NCBI GenBank assembly: GCA_037903475.1
Contig: JBAJFG010000567.1
Span: 581,001 to 645,000, forward strand
Reading direction: 5' to 3'
Source: Ancylostoma caninum
Lineage: Eukaryota; Nematoda; Chromadorea; Rhabditida; Ancylostomatidae
Length of the DNA stretch: 64,000 bases
The position numbers and the translations under genes are program-made. Numbering within the stretch: the stretch's first letter is position 1; each line of letters opens with the position of its first letter. This document shows positions 35,779 to 47,147 of this stretch, piece after piece. Under the pieces are notes generated by a model. It ran no database searches, was not told the origin of the DNA, and worked only from the letters and a program-made list of their open reading frames with translations.

Positions 35779-37508
35779 GGTACTATTGTACTTCAGCGGC
35801 GCCACTATCGACCCGGAACTAAAAATCATGGATTCCTCTGAAAACTTGCACATACGGGTAATTCGAGGTGCTGATCACAAATATCATATTCATTTTGCAC
35901 AGCAATATCGATTTTATTGATTTTATCGATTTTTTCCAAGTTCTACCCCATCTCAAATCTCTCTGAAAAAGTGCATATAAAGGTTTTTGAAGTTGCTGAT
36001 CACGAATATAATAGCTGTTTTGCATCACATTCTCGATTTCATTGATTTTCTCCAGATTTTTATGTGTAGGGCGGTGTAGTTGCCTGTTTTACTGGAGTTT
36101 TCCCCACAAAGCCGACCTTTTCTTGCGAAATCTCCATCATATTTGCAACCCGCACATTCAGAAACCCCAGTACGCAAATTTTCAGAGAGATTCGAGAGGA
36201 GGTCCATACCAGGGATGTGCGTAACAAAAATTTCAATTTTCGTAAACCGTAAATCGTAAATTCTCCAAAACCGCCGTAAATCGTAAATCGTAAATCGTAA
36301 CTGAGGGTCCGAGTAGCATTACAAGATTCAGGTGATTTCAACTCGTTTCACAACAAAGTCATTCTCAAAATGATCTGACGTATGTATCTACTGCAGAATT
36401 GATCACTGAACTTCGCCATCTCATTACTAGAGTGATAACATTGTCATGAATGGACAACTCTTTCCTCGATATTTTGAGCGAGCTATCCAGTTCTAAAGTG
36501 TTATTTATCGCTGCAATGAAAAAATTCTCTTCATCCTGGTCGGTGTTTCTGAAGCAAACGTAAACGTGGTTCGACGGATCTATGTGTTTCCGTGCGAACC
36601 GAGCCATTCACACCGTGGGGCAGGTGAATTGGTACCGAAGGAGTTTGAAAGGTTAAGGCGCTGACTCGGTATCCAGTTGTCCCAGCAAGTCACTGCTTAG
36701 GGCGCATGCGCATTCAATACCTCTGCGATTATCAATAAAGTGGGATGCGTGCTGCATCTCTGAAAAGAATTATTTCTTGTATTTTATCAAATTGTTTATG
36801 GACGCTACTAATTAGTTCATGAGAGCTCGACCAGGAAGAAAACCTTTTCGCGTACGACATCACACCGCAGTTGAAACCAGAAAAACAAGGCAAAACGTTT
36901 TGCCGAAGGAAACAGGCTGGGCGGACCGACGGAGCTTGTCCCACCTACGGAAACAGGAAAACAGAGCTGAAAATGCGGTGTTCTTGACCACTTCATACAG
37001 ATCTTGAGCTGAACTGTTCCAACAGATCTTCTCTACGGAATGAATGAAATTGAATGAAATTTAATGAAATTGCTATATGCCGCCTTCTTCGAATAATAGG
37101 AACTACAAGCCAAACGAGCATTTCACTCTTGGTTTCGCTGCAAAATGCAAACATAGAGACATTATGCACATCTACAACCAAGCAAAAACGCTACGACGAG
37201 ATTCGTTTCTTGTAGTTATTTACGAATTTGTTACGAAATTTGTGTCATTTTCCGTAAATCGTAAATCGTAAAAAAATCGCCAAAAATGGCCGTAAATCGT
37301 AATTCGTAAATCGTAAATCGTAATTACGCACATCCCTGGTCCATACCTGGGGAAAAATCGATAAAATCAATAAAATCGATACTATCATGGGAAGTGAATA
37401 TGATATTCGTGATCAGCACATCGAATTACCCCTGTATGCAAGTTTCCAGAGAAATCCATGATTTTGAGTTTGGGGTCGATAGTGGGGCCGCTGAAGTACA
37501 ATAGTACC
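35779..37508. mobile_element. Foldback element with about 158-bp arms, split by a hAT
   Basis: The left arm (35779-35937) begins GGTACTATTGTACTTCAGCG, and the right arm (37352-37508) is its reverse complement with scattered changes. The arms contain the CGATTTTATTGATTTTATCG and GCTGATCACAAATAT blocks of the Helitron minisatellite family. The hAT at 36210-37338 lies between the arms. Confidence 0.82.
36210..37338. mobile_element. 1129-bp hAT-type element, GTAAATC family
   Basis: The ends are CAGGGATGTGCGTAA and TTACGCACATCCCTG. Exact 8-bp duplications GTCCATAC are at 36202-36209 and 37339-37346. Dense CGTAAATCGTAAA words lie at both ends, with GCCAAAAATGGCC near the right end. No transposase was seen; an 80-codon minus-strand frame (36607-36365) is unrecognised. 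Confidence 0.95.
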
Positions 37509-39800
37509 AAAAAAAAAAAAAAAAAACAAATCATTCGTTGAGGAAAATCAACCGTAGAAACTCACCGTCTAACAACCGAGCAACCTTCAAAAGCGACGCC
37601 ACATCAAGATCAAGCAGTTTCTTCGAGCTATGACGCGATATGCGCGAAACACCGAGGGTAGAACGAATCGTGTAGTGAGGGACGACCGAAGAGAGATGTG
37701 CTCCTAGTTCTAGCATTAAGCTACAGTCTCTGGAACTTTGGTCCAATTGGAATAAAAATGGATTTACTATTTCACATTCCCAACTCAAAAATTTGAAAGA
37801 GTATTTCCCTATCGAAAACAAGTAACCTTCTTCTAGGTGCTGAATCCGAATTCCATATTCATTCTGCACCACAACTCCATTTCTGTAGGGATGCGGTAAG
37901 TATACGATGGATACTGTACCTCAAAGACTTCCATCAAATTAGCAAAGAGGGATCCTTCTATGATCGCGAATGTCCCATCCAATTTGTACCGTAATCTCAT
38001 TTTCGTAGAACTAAGGTAGAATTACCAGGGGAAATTATCGCCTTCTGGAAGAAAGTGGCAGTGTAGTGCAAAGTGATGTTGTTTGTAGTGACTAGCATCT
38101 GAAATTGCCCCTCTGTGCAGAACATTGTAGGGCTGCAATAGATTCCGTACCTATTGAATCCTCACTATTGCCCTACAAAAGTAGAGCTACGCAACAAAAT
38201 GGATACGATATTCGGGTTCAGCATCTCAAATAATTTACTACGCAAAATTTCAGCAAAAAAAAATCCCGGAAATTTTGGGACCCGGGTGAGGAATAATGCC
38301 AAAATGTGTCTACTACTTCAATAAAGTGAAACTTATGCCAGAAATTGAAGAAAGCAAAATCATATTTCTATATTAGCAAAATTTAAACAGAAGAAAAATT
38401 ATGAGTAGTCAGTTGTCAAAAAACCCCAAGCTTACGCATTTGTGAATGTCTTCCGGAAGAATTCTCGCTGTTGTTCGATACCTTCAGCGAATTTTCGTTT
38501 GGACAACTGTCCCAGAACTCTTTTCCACTTGAACGTAGCCTTCTTCAGCTCAAAAAGTACGGTATTCACGAGGAGTACCAGCCGCGGGACAACCACAGGA
38601 GCGAATTCTGAATTATTAATGCTAGACGAAAAGAAAAACAATTCTATAAAATGTGATTTCAATTATATGCCCTGATCCTGTTTTCTGTCTTTCCGCAAAT
38701 CTAGTCAGTGGTATGGAAGACATCGCCGGGTAGAGCACTCCGGCGACATTGATTTTGATGCCTATTGCTTTTGAGCATAGCTGCACCCGTTACCGTGCCA
38801 GCCAGCGATAATCGATATCGTATGAAAATGCGTGGGAGCCGGGGGTCTGAGAAGTGAAGGGGGTCTGAGGGGTCTGAAGCTTGTCAACGGTGCCAAAAGT
38901 GAAGGGTGATCGTCGCGCGGGGGAGGGGAGGGAGGGGTTTACAGCTTTTGCAGCTTTTCTAGCAGGTATACCCTTCCACCTGCAGCGAACTGACGGCGGT
39001 GGCGCGATGAGTCATCGCCTCGACGAGGAAAACCTGGCACTAATTTCAACATGAAAAAAATCATTCAAATTGCAGTTCTTTCCAAAATGGGTAGGTCCGA
39101 AGAATATTAGCACTTCATATCCTACCTCCTTGTGTCCAGCACCCTATAATTCACCCACATCAACCCTTTCCATCTTGATAATACTGAAAAGTGCAAAAAA
39201 AAAAACGGCTGTTTTCCCCTTATAACCTCTTTATTTGAAACGTGGATATATTAATGAAGGGTACATAGTGATCACTTTTGTGAAATTACACCTACTGGAA
39301 AGAGGTTGTAAGTCTTTCCCGCTAAAGGTGAAGGGTACCGGAGCCGGCTTCAGGACAGACTTTTACCCATCATATCACATACCGTTCGACAGAGAATTTC
39401 TTCTATTTCACTGTCATATCCTGAACATCTCATTTGGTTCGGTGTACGAAGAGAAATTCGTTTAAAAAAACCTACTGTTTCTCGCTATTTCCGCCGGTCT
39501 CAAACACCTCAATTTGGTTCGCATAAGACATTCACTAGAACATTTGCAGTTGGTTTCAGATTATATAGTTTTTCCTCCTCTTCTTCCATGGACTGTCCCA
39601 TTTTCAATTCACTCTCTATTAATACTTTAATTAGTCAAAGAACTGAAACTGCCGCGAGAAGTATTGCTTTCAAAAAAAGCAAACGTTTTCGCTAGTGCTG
39701 ACCTTTTCTATGCAAACAGGGTGTCTTGTCCATCTCCATGTTTTCAGCTATCCTAGGATACCCTTCACTCTGTGGAAATTTTCACTCACAGTCGCGTTAT
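37509..39800. other. Unassigned AT-rich sequence
   Basis: A poly-A run lies at 37509-37527. The GC-rich block at about 38700-38960 includes a G-rich stretch. No gene was supported. Confidence 0.4.
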
Positions 39801-40482
39801 TCCTAATTCAACCCCTTGAAGCCCTTTCAATCCAGTGTTCCTTTCTTACAATGGTGATAATAATTGCCATTGCTGGTAAAATCATTACAAATGCCATGAT
39901 GTATTCGTGGAAAATAGTTGCCATATTCGTACTTAGGTATTTAGCGTGTTCGATTGATCCACCTGAAATTTTTAAATCTGTATTTCGCACAGAAAGGTCA
40001 TCATATTCGTGTTCGGCGTACTTACTGGATAACCACAGTAAACATGTCCTCGCCTGCCCCAAGCGAAAATGGGAAAAAAGTCGATGAAGTCGATAATTTC
40101 GTGCAGAATGATTGTCATATCCGTGTTCAACGTATTGAGGAATCCCAGTAGACATGTGTCTACCGCCCCATGGGCAAGAACAGCAAAAAATCGATAAAAT
40201 CGATAAGTCGATACTCTCATGCGGAGCGGTTACCATGTTGGTGTTCAGCGCAGTGAGAGGCCCCAGTAGGCAAATCCACTTCAACCCCTGGGAAAAATTG
40301 CGAAAAATCAATAAAATCGATAAATCAATCGGTTTTCTGAACGAAAACAGCCTAAAACCTCTGATGGGTATGTGTGTGGAAAACCCCTAAAACCTTTGGT
40401 GGGTGTGTATGCAAAGTTTGGTCCCTATTGGTTAACCCTCCGCAATTTCTATAAGGAACATACAGTCTTTCTCAAAAACATA

Positions 40483-40626
40483 CAGTCTTTCTCAAAAATT
40501 CTTGCCTAACGCTAAACCGCCCGTCAGATTAGCCACGTCACACTGCGTATGATAATGCATATGTGATGCGGCGCGGCTTAGCAGATGGGCGGTGAAGCAT
40601 GAGGCAAGCATTTTTGAGAAGGACTG
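40483..40626. mobile_element. 144-bp MITE, CAGTCTTTCTCAAAAA family
   Basis: CAGTCTTTCTCAAAAA and TTTTTGAGAAGGACTG define the ends, with TA on both sides. A 20-bp partial duplication of the left end precedes it at 40461-40480. It is the sister of 28411-28549. Confidence 0.92.
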
Positions 40627-40628
40627 TA

Positions 40629-40865
40629 TAGTCTGTCCGAAACGACGAGTCCGCCCACGCACGCGGGGATCAAGAGGCGGCGCGGCTGGGACGGATGCTG
40701 TTGCCTGCCACGTCGTCCACGTCACAACCAAATCATTGCTCAGTACCATGAAGATAACGATGAAAAGTGATACGCAGATCAGAGATGATGACGTGGAGCG
40801 CTTTCAAACGTGGCAGCTTCTCGATCCCCGCGTGCGTGGGCGGACTCGTCGTTTCGGACAGACTA
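40629..40865. mobile_element. 237-bp MITE with about 40-bp inverted repeats
   Basis: TAGTCTGTCCGAAACGACG and its complement extend through CCGCCCACGCACGCGGGGAT. TA is at 40627-40628, shared with the preceding MITE, and at 40866-40867. Confidence 0.93.
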
Positions 40866-41335
40866 TACTTTATATCTACAGACTATACATGTGACCGAAT
40901 CGAACATATTCGGCGAAATTTTCGAATATTTGGATAAATTATTCATTCGGCTTTTCAAGCATATTCGAACTATTCATTCATTCGGGTTGTTCATAATTAG
41001 AGTTAATCGGATAATTCGTTTATTCCGGCACCTAGAGAAGCTAGAACTCGAAGCTAGAGCTAGAACTCTTTTCGTTCATTTGACTTTATGAGAGGTGAAT
41101 TCGAAATGTTCGCTTATTCGGCTTGGGAACATTTGACATTTGAATAATGATGGCGTGATGGCATTTATAGAGAGCAATAGGTATCCACTAACTCAGACAT
41201 TCAGGCGTTTGGAGCGCCGGCGAACCCACTTTTGGCCTTTGCAGACTTCCGGTAGGTGGTCGCGGATGGAACAGGAGTACTTGCTGAAGATGCGGATGAA
41301 ACAGGAAACCCTGCTGTGCGCATGCGGCAGGGGGT

Positions 41336-41353
41336 ATGCAGGTTAACCTGCAT
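41336..41353. repeat. Perfect 18-bp palindrome
   Basis: ATGCAGGTTAACCTGCAT lies upstream of the TATA-like element of the hAT. Confidence 0.85.
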
Positions 41354-41387
41354 CCGGTTTTTTTTCTCCATTTCCACGTAGCACCAG

Positions 41388-41530
41388 AAGTATATATAAA
41401 CCGACAGATGGCTGTGGAAGCTTAGTTTAGTTTCCGCACTGCCGGAGACTAGACGAGCCCTATGGGACTTGTCCGGCCAACTGAGGCCCGGTTGAAACTG
41501 TGGCCCAGTGTACCGTTTGGCCAGACAAGA
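41388..41530 (+). promoter_or_regulatory. Possible TE promoter with TATA box
   Basis: GTATATATAAACC lies at about 41388-41400. It is followed some 130 bp later by an ATG starting MSGMRSRADTTRTRKSAS, a basic, low-complexity N-terminus of about 38 codons before the Helitron. It may be the first exon of the element's gene. Nothing downstream identifies it. Confidence 0.35.
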
Positions 41531-41656
41531 TGAGTGGGATGCGGTCGCGTGCCGACACGACGCGGACGAGAAAATCCGCCTCCCCGCAGATGTCCGGCCC
41601 GTCGAGCGCTGGCGCTGGAAGCACATACGTGCCCAGCGAACTCATTTTTTTTACTA

Positions 41657-42502
41657 CTAGCTGCCGTACCCGGCTTCGCTCTGGTGTTTTATTACCTTGG
41701 CTACATCACACTGCTGAGGCCAATTACTATCATCGACAAATTCATTAAAATCTCCATAATTTTGGTGATCAGCATGTTAGCGAAGCCCAGGTGACGTTTC
41801 CCATCGATTTGTGGGCGAAAAGTTAGCAAAGCTATTTTGGTGACATTGAATCGACGTATTCGTACAAACTGGTTGTCATATTCATACTCAGCATATCGAA
41901 GAACCCCAGGAGAGATGTCTACATCGCTCCATTGGGGGGAAGAGCCAAAAATCAATAAAAAAATCGATATTTCATGCAAAATGCTTGTCATATTCGTATT
42001 CAGCGTACTGAGAAACCCAAGAAGATATGTCTTTGTCCGTCCCCGAGCAAAAATGGGGAAAAATCGATAGAATCAATAAATCAATATTTCGGGTAAAATG
42101 GTTGTCACTCTTATTCAGCGTATTGAGGAACCCCAGTAGACATGTCATTACCACCCCATGATCAAGAATAGCGAAAAATCAATAAAATCAACGAATCGAT
42201 AAATTGGTGCAAAATGGTTGTCATATTCGTGTTCAGCGCATTGAGATACCCCAGTAGGCATGTTCTCGCTAGTCTCTGATCAAGAAGAGCGAAAAATCAA
42301 TAAAATCGATATAATCGAGTGAACCAATCGATAACCCAAGGTGCAAAGTAGCCTATAACCTCCGCCGGCCAGTGGAGAGTCTACTTGCAAAATTTGGTCC
42401 CGATCGGTTCATCCTCCGCGATTTCTATTAGGAACACACAAACAAACACACACACACAAACACACACACACACAAACAAACTTTCACTTTTATATATACA
42501 GA
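41657..42502 (-). mobile_element. Complete 846-bp non-autonomous Helitron
   Basis: On the minus strand it runs from TCTGTATATATAAAAGTG (42502) to GCAGCTAG (41657), inserted between A and T. It has a short TG-rich tract, TTCCTAATAGAAATCGCGG, about four 105-116 bp monomers with TATCGATTT/GAATATGACAACC-type words, and GAGCGAAGCCGGG before the end. No Rep-helicase is present. Confidence 0.9.
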
Positions 42503-43017
42503 TTTTTGTAGCCACCGGTCGTGATAGAACATGACCTGCCTTAATCCTGTCGTACCCATAGCAGGATCACGGCAGGTCAAACGCAGGATAAGGCGCAACT
42601 AACGGCGGAATAGGCGCACCAACTCCACCTAATTTTGCGTTTGTCCTGGAAGTGTCATGCCGCGAGAAACGACGTGGGCCGGCGTTCCAAACGCCTGAAT
42701 GTCTGAGAACAAGGTCATGCCTCAAAGGCTTGTTGCACCCCTAGCAATTCCCGCAGATCGCCTGACGAGACCCTTTATGTCCTGAAGCCGATCTTTGCAG
42801 GGGCGAGTAACAAACGTTCAAAAGGTCGGTTATTCGAATGATTCATTCATTCGCATATTTCGAAAACATCTTATTCGAATTATTCAAATGTTCGAAACTG
42901 CAAACAGCCCCCTATTCGAACTATTCTGAATTCGAATATTTCAAATTTTCTATTTTTCGAATTATTCAAAAATCCGAATGTTTAAAAAAATCGTCGAATA
43001 TTCCAATGTATACTACA

Positions 43018-43230
43018 GACATAGAAACGCTTACGACACTTTTTTTTCGAAAATCTTTCATTTTTTTTCAAAACATGGCTCTCGTTGGCGCCAAATTCAA
43101 ACGATAGAAATGCGTCTGTAAGCAACGTGGTGAACGAGGGGCCTTGGGAACATGGGACACCATCCGAATGGGGCGGAGGGCTTAGGACACTATTCATCGG
43201 ATATTATCGATCCGGATATATACCTATCTA
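43018..43230. repeat. About 200-bp duplicated segment, copy 1
   Basis: ACAGACATAGAAACGCTTACG through GGCGGAGGGC and GATATTATCGATCCGGATAT matches 43785-43970 in the same orientation. A MITE lies between the two copies. Confidence 0.85.
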
Positions 43231-43234
43231 TATA

Positions 43235-43776
43235 CAGGGGGGGGCCATAAGTTATTGTACAACGTTTGCTCATTTATTTCTCCACCAGCAACACATGGAT
43301 TATCCTGCTCTTTTCGCTGCCGAATAGAGCAGGGATCAAAGTATCTTACAGTTAAAACCCGGTTTCCCGGGAGAGTTTTGCTTTGGAGCAGTTGGACTTA
43401 GAACAGGTTTTTGAAAAAAGCGGGTTGATGTGGAAATTTTTTACGAAAAATCCACCAAATCTCTAAAGTGGGGTGTACTGCTTAGATGCATCTTAAAGAG
43501 CAAAGAATGCTCTTTCTAAAAATATCAAACTGTTTTTGTGGCTGTTTTGCTCGGAAATTGCGGGCAGAGTTAGTGCATTTTGCGGCACCGAAAGTCTGCA
43601 ATGAATGTTTCCGATAAACTTTTTTCGTTATCTTGGAAGTATCCAGGAGGTTTTTGTGATCAAAAGATAGAGCAAATCCAGCTCTATTAAACAGTGCCTA
43701 GTGCGGCAAAAAATATTTTACTACTGCGGAGAAATGGGCCAGCAAACGTTGTACAATAACTTATGGCCCCCCCCTG
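43235..43776. mobile_element. 542-bp Tc/mariner-type MITE
   Basis: The ends are CAGGGGGGGGCCATAAGTT and its complement, extending through GTACAACGTTTGC. TA is at 43233-43234 and 43777-43778. No transposase is present. Confidence 0.93.
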
Positions 43777-43784
43777 TATAAAAC

Positions 43785-43970
43785 AGAAACGCTTACGACA
43801 CTTTTTTCAAAAATCTGGACGCCGCGCATGGGCGCCAAATTCAAACGATAGTAGTGCATCTGTGGGCAAGGTGGTGAAGAAGGGCCTCGGAAACCTGAGA
43901 AACCATCCGAATCCGGGCGGAGGGCCCCGGACATTGTTCACCGGATAGTATCGATCCAGATATCGAGTTT
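43785..43970. repeat. About 200-bp duplicated segment, copy 2
   Basis: It matches 43018-43230 with scattered differences and runs straight into the 121-bp array. Confidence 0.85.
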
Positions 43971-43974
43971 ATCG

Positions 43975-44720
43975 AAGTTTATCGATTTTCCTCAGTTTAG
44001 CTCCAATCCGAATCGAAACGGGCATACTGGGGTTTTTCACCACGCTGTTCACGGATCTAACGGCCACTTTGCACGGCGTGGTTGTCGATTCATTGATTTT
44101 ATTGATTTTTCGCAAGTTGTGGTGCAGTGTTGGCGGAAGCGTACCCGCAGGGGTTTTTCACCACGCCGATCACGGATCTGACGGCCACTTTGCACGGCGT
44201 GGTTGTCGATTTATTGATTTTATTCATTTTTCGCAAGTTGTGCTGCAGTGTTGGCGGAAGCGTACCCGCAGGGGTTTTTCACCACGCCGATCACGGATCT
44301 GACGGCCACTTTGCACGGCGTGGTTGTCGATTTATTGATTTTATTCATTTTTCGCAAGTTGTGCTGCAGTGTTGGCGGAAGCGTACCCGCAGGGGTTTTT
44401 CACCACGCCGATCACGGATCTGACGGCCACTTTGCACGGCGTGGTTGTCGATTTATTGATTTTATTCATTTTTCGCAAGTTGTGCTGCAGTGTTGGCGGA
44501 AGCGTACCCGCAGGGGTTTTTCACCACGCCGATCACGGATCTGACAGCCACTTTGCACGGCGTGGTTGTCGATTTATTGATTTTATTGATTTTTCGCAAG
44601 TTGTGCTGCAGTTGTGGCGGAAGCGTACCAGCAGGGGTTTTTCACCACGCTCATCGCGAATCTGACGGCCACTGTGCACGGTGTGAGTATTGATTTATTG
44701 ATTTTTCGTGCGTTTTTTTC
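43975..44720. repeat. 121-bp tandem array, about 6 copies
   Basis: CGTACCCGCAGGGGTTTTTC recurs every 121 bp from about 44145, with near-identical central copies. Units share GTCGATTTATTGATTTTATT and a GATCACGGATCTGACGGCC block with the Helitron 118-bp monomers. Confidence 0.95.
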
Positions 44721-44822
44721 TGCGTGGTGGAAAGATGTTCATAGTGACTATCTATCATGCTGAACATGAAGAAAGGTGTGAGCACAGTAGACTATCGGAA
44801 ATGCGTTGACAAAATCATTTAA

Positions 44823-45472
44823 CCCATTGACGACCGCGCCCATTTTTGCGTGTCTGGCGCGTGGGACCAACGCCCCTTTCAAGAGTGCGGCGCCCGCGGA
44901 GTTGCACACCGTTACGATAAGATAATTAGGACTAAAACATATCTTTTTTTGCAGAAATAATTTGAAATCTAGTTCCAGAAGATTACTGGTATCATCGGAC
45001 CAAAAAACGAGAGAATCTAAACGCTTCTGGATTCCATTTAGGCCAAAGGAAGTTTGTAGAAGGTGTTTTCAGTGTTATAAGGAAGTGTTTAGAAAGTATA
45101 CACGTTCGTACGGCTCTAACCTGACGAATAAGGAAGTGCAGGATGTAATGAACGTGTTTTTATGTAGGAAACGTGGCTTTCCTTCAGAATATTTCCGTCC
45201 ACTAAACAAAAAATATAAAGCAACCTCCCTCGATTTCAAAATCTCATCCTTTTCATGATAATTATCGCAATAAAGGAGAACTCTTTCTTGAATCACAGTT
45301 GTTTTAGGCCTTCTTAGGAAGTATTGTGCACATTTTATATGGAAATACTACAAAATAGTTCGAAAATAGAGTCCAGCACTTGATAGTAGGGGCGCGGCTC
45401 ACCGGTGAGCCGCGCGGTCCCACGCGACCAAAAAAGCGCGGCTCACCGGTGAGCCACGCGGTCGCCAATGGG
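44823..45472. mobile_element. 650-bp piggyBac-type element at TTAA
   Basis: The ends CCCATTGACGACCGCG and GCGGTCGCCAATGGG are inverted repeats flanked by TTAA at 44819-44822 and 45473-45476, the piggyBac target. A plus-strand frame (44962-45258) reads RPKEVCRRCFQCYKEVFR, which might be a remnant of a C-terminal cysteine-rich domain. Two 24-bp palindromes, GCGCGGCTCACC-GGTGAGCCGCGC and a near-identical one, lie near the right end. Confidence 0.88.
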
Positions 45473-45578
45473 TTAATCAATATCTGCGCGTGAAATGTTC
45501 TTTAGTTACGCCAATTAAATGATCCTTGGAGTTTGTTCATGAAGATCACCGTGGCGTGAATTGAATTTTAATATATAA

Positions 45579-47147
45579 CTAGCGCCCCTTCGGGACGCTA
45601 GAAAGTGGGGTGGGGCAGCCACTTGAGGCATGTGCAAAAGCTCCACACGTGCAAAATGCTTAGAAAATTAGCAAATGAGCAAAATTAATCATTAACTGAG
45701 CTCAAATTCAAAAACCTTCTTATAATTTACGTATAAGAGAAGCAGAACAAATCTTCCAATGGGCCCAAACGTGAAGTCCTTCTTATGAGTTGAGTATGCG
45801 AATGAGAAGTTCGTTCCCCATCGTATGGCGTATTCGTGCGTATTCTTCACTACCCAGCTAACGCAGACGCGTTCTCCATCGGCGGAAATGTATCCTGCCG
45901 TGCCGTCACACATTATTGGACAAAGCGAAATTGTATCCGAGTGTTTTCCACACTACTGGGCCGCAGCGGACTTTCCTCCATCGGTGGACCCGTATTCTGG
46001 CGCCATCTTCACACATTAGGCCTGAACCGTATCCTGGTATTCTCCACTTTACTGAGCGGACCAATCCTATGTTGGCGGACCCGTATCCTGGTGTTATCCA
46101 TACTACTGGGCCACGGCGGGCCCTTCATCCATCAGAGCGCCCGCATTCTGGCGCCTTCCTCACAGTTAGGGCAAGCCGGATCCGCTCTCCAGGGGCGGGT
46201 TCGCATCCTGTCATTCTCAACACTAAAGTGAACCCGTATCCTGGCGTCCCCCACACCACTGGGCCACGGTCGGCCCTTTCTCATCGCTGGAGCCGTATCC
46301 TGGTGTCCCCCGCACCATTGGGCCCTCGCGGGACTTCTCTCGATAGCTGGACCCACGTCATGGCGTTCCCCACAGCACTGGGCCACGGCGGGCCCTTTCC
46401 TCATCGCTGGACCCGTGTCATGGCGTTCCCCACAGCACTGGGCCACGGCGGGCCCTTTCTTCATCGGTGGACCCGTGTCATGGCGTTTCCCACAGCACTG
46501 GGCCACGGCGGGACCTTTCTCCATCGGTGGACCCGTGTCATGGAGTTTCTCGCACCATTGGGCCACGGCGGGCCTTTTCTCCATTGGTGAACCCGTATCT
46601 TGGCGTCCCCCGCACCACTTGGCCACGGCGGGCCCTTTCTCCATCGGTGGACCCGTTTCTCGGCGTTCCCCACAGCACTGGGCCACGGCGCGCCCTTTCT
46701 CCATCGCTGGACCCGTGTCATGGAGTTTCTCGCACCACTGGGCCACGGCGGGCCTTTTCTCCATCGGTGAACCCGTATCTTGGCGTCCCCCGCACCAATG
46801 GGCCACGGCGGGCCTTTTCTCCATCGGTGGACCCGTATCCTGACGTCCTTCACACAACTGGGTCACGGCGGGCCCTTTCTTCATCGGTGGACCCGTATCT
46901 CGGCGTCCGCCGCACCATTTGGCGACGGCGGGCTTTTTCTCCATCGCTGGACCCGTGTCATGGAGTTTCTCGCACCACTGGGCCACGGCAGGCCTTTTCT
47001 CCATCGGTGGACCCGTATCTTGGCGTCCCCCGCTCCATTGGGCCCTAGCGGGCATTTTCTCCATAGCTGGACCCACGCCATGGCGTTCCCCACAGCACTG
47101 GGCCACGGCGGGCCCCTTCGCCATCGGTGGATCCGTATCCGTATTTA
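45579..47147 (-). mobile_element. Helitron-like element with 60-bp satellite
   Basis: The minus-strand 3' end is the CCC-GAAG-GGG hairpin then CGCTAG|T at 45579. The interior to about 45900 matches 21543 onward, and the 60-bp array follows. The 5' end is not defined. Confidence 0.65.
45950..47140. repeat. 60-bp tandem satellite, about 20 copies
   Basis: The unit contains CCATCGGTGGACCCGTAT, CTTGGCGTCCCCCGCACC, ACTGGGCCACGGCGGGCC and CTTTCT with an exact 60-bp period. Because 60 is divisible by three, frames stay in register and a 330-codon minus-strand frame with a 20-residue period results. It is a repeat artefact rather than a gene. Confidence 0.95.

Larger units (their letters stand above)
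39801..40882 (-). mobile_element. Helitron 5' portion with minisatellite, hit by two MITEs
   Basis: Minus-strand reading from 40882 gives TCTGTAGATATAAAG, matching the Helitron start. After the inserted MITEs comes TTCCTTATAGAAATTGCGG with CCAAACTTTGCATACACAC, then about 112-bp monomers (40330-39800). The 3' end was not found. Confidence 0.65.
40884..43012. mobile_element. hAT-type element (ATTCGAAT subterminal words) hit by a Helitron
   Basis: The left end TATACATGTGACCGAATCG and the right end ATATTCCAATGTATA are flanked by exact 8-bp duplications CTACAGAC (40876-40883 and 43013-43020). ATTCG/CGAATA words cluster at both ends. An inner inverted repeat, CTCAGACATTCAGGCGTTT, lies at 41192-41220 and 42679-42707. 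The Helitron at 41657-42502 sits inside. Confidence 0.88.

Noticed and set aside
44127..44693. Repeated 98-residue proteins
   Set aside because: They are frames of the 121-bp tandem array.
46132..47124. 330-residue protein with a perfect 20-residue period
   Set aside because: It follows from a 60-bp satellite; other frames are also open and no start context or flanking domain exists.
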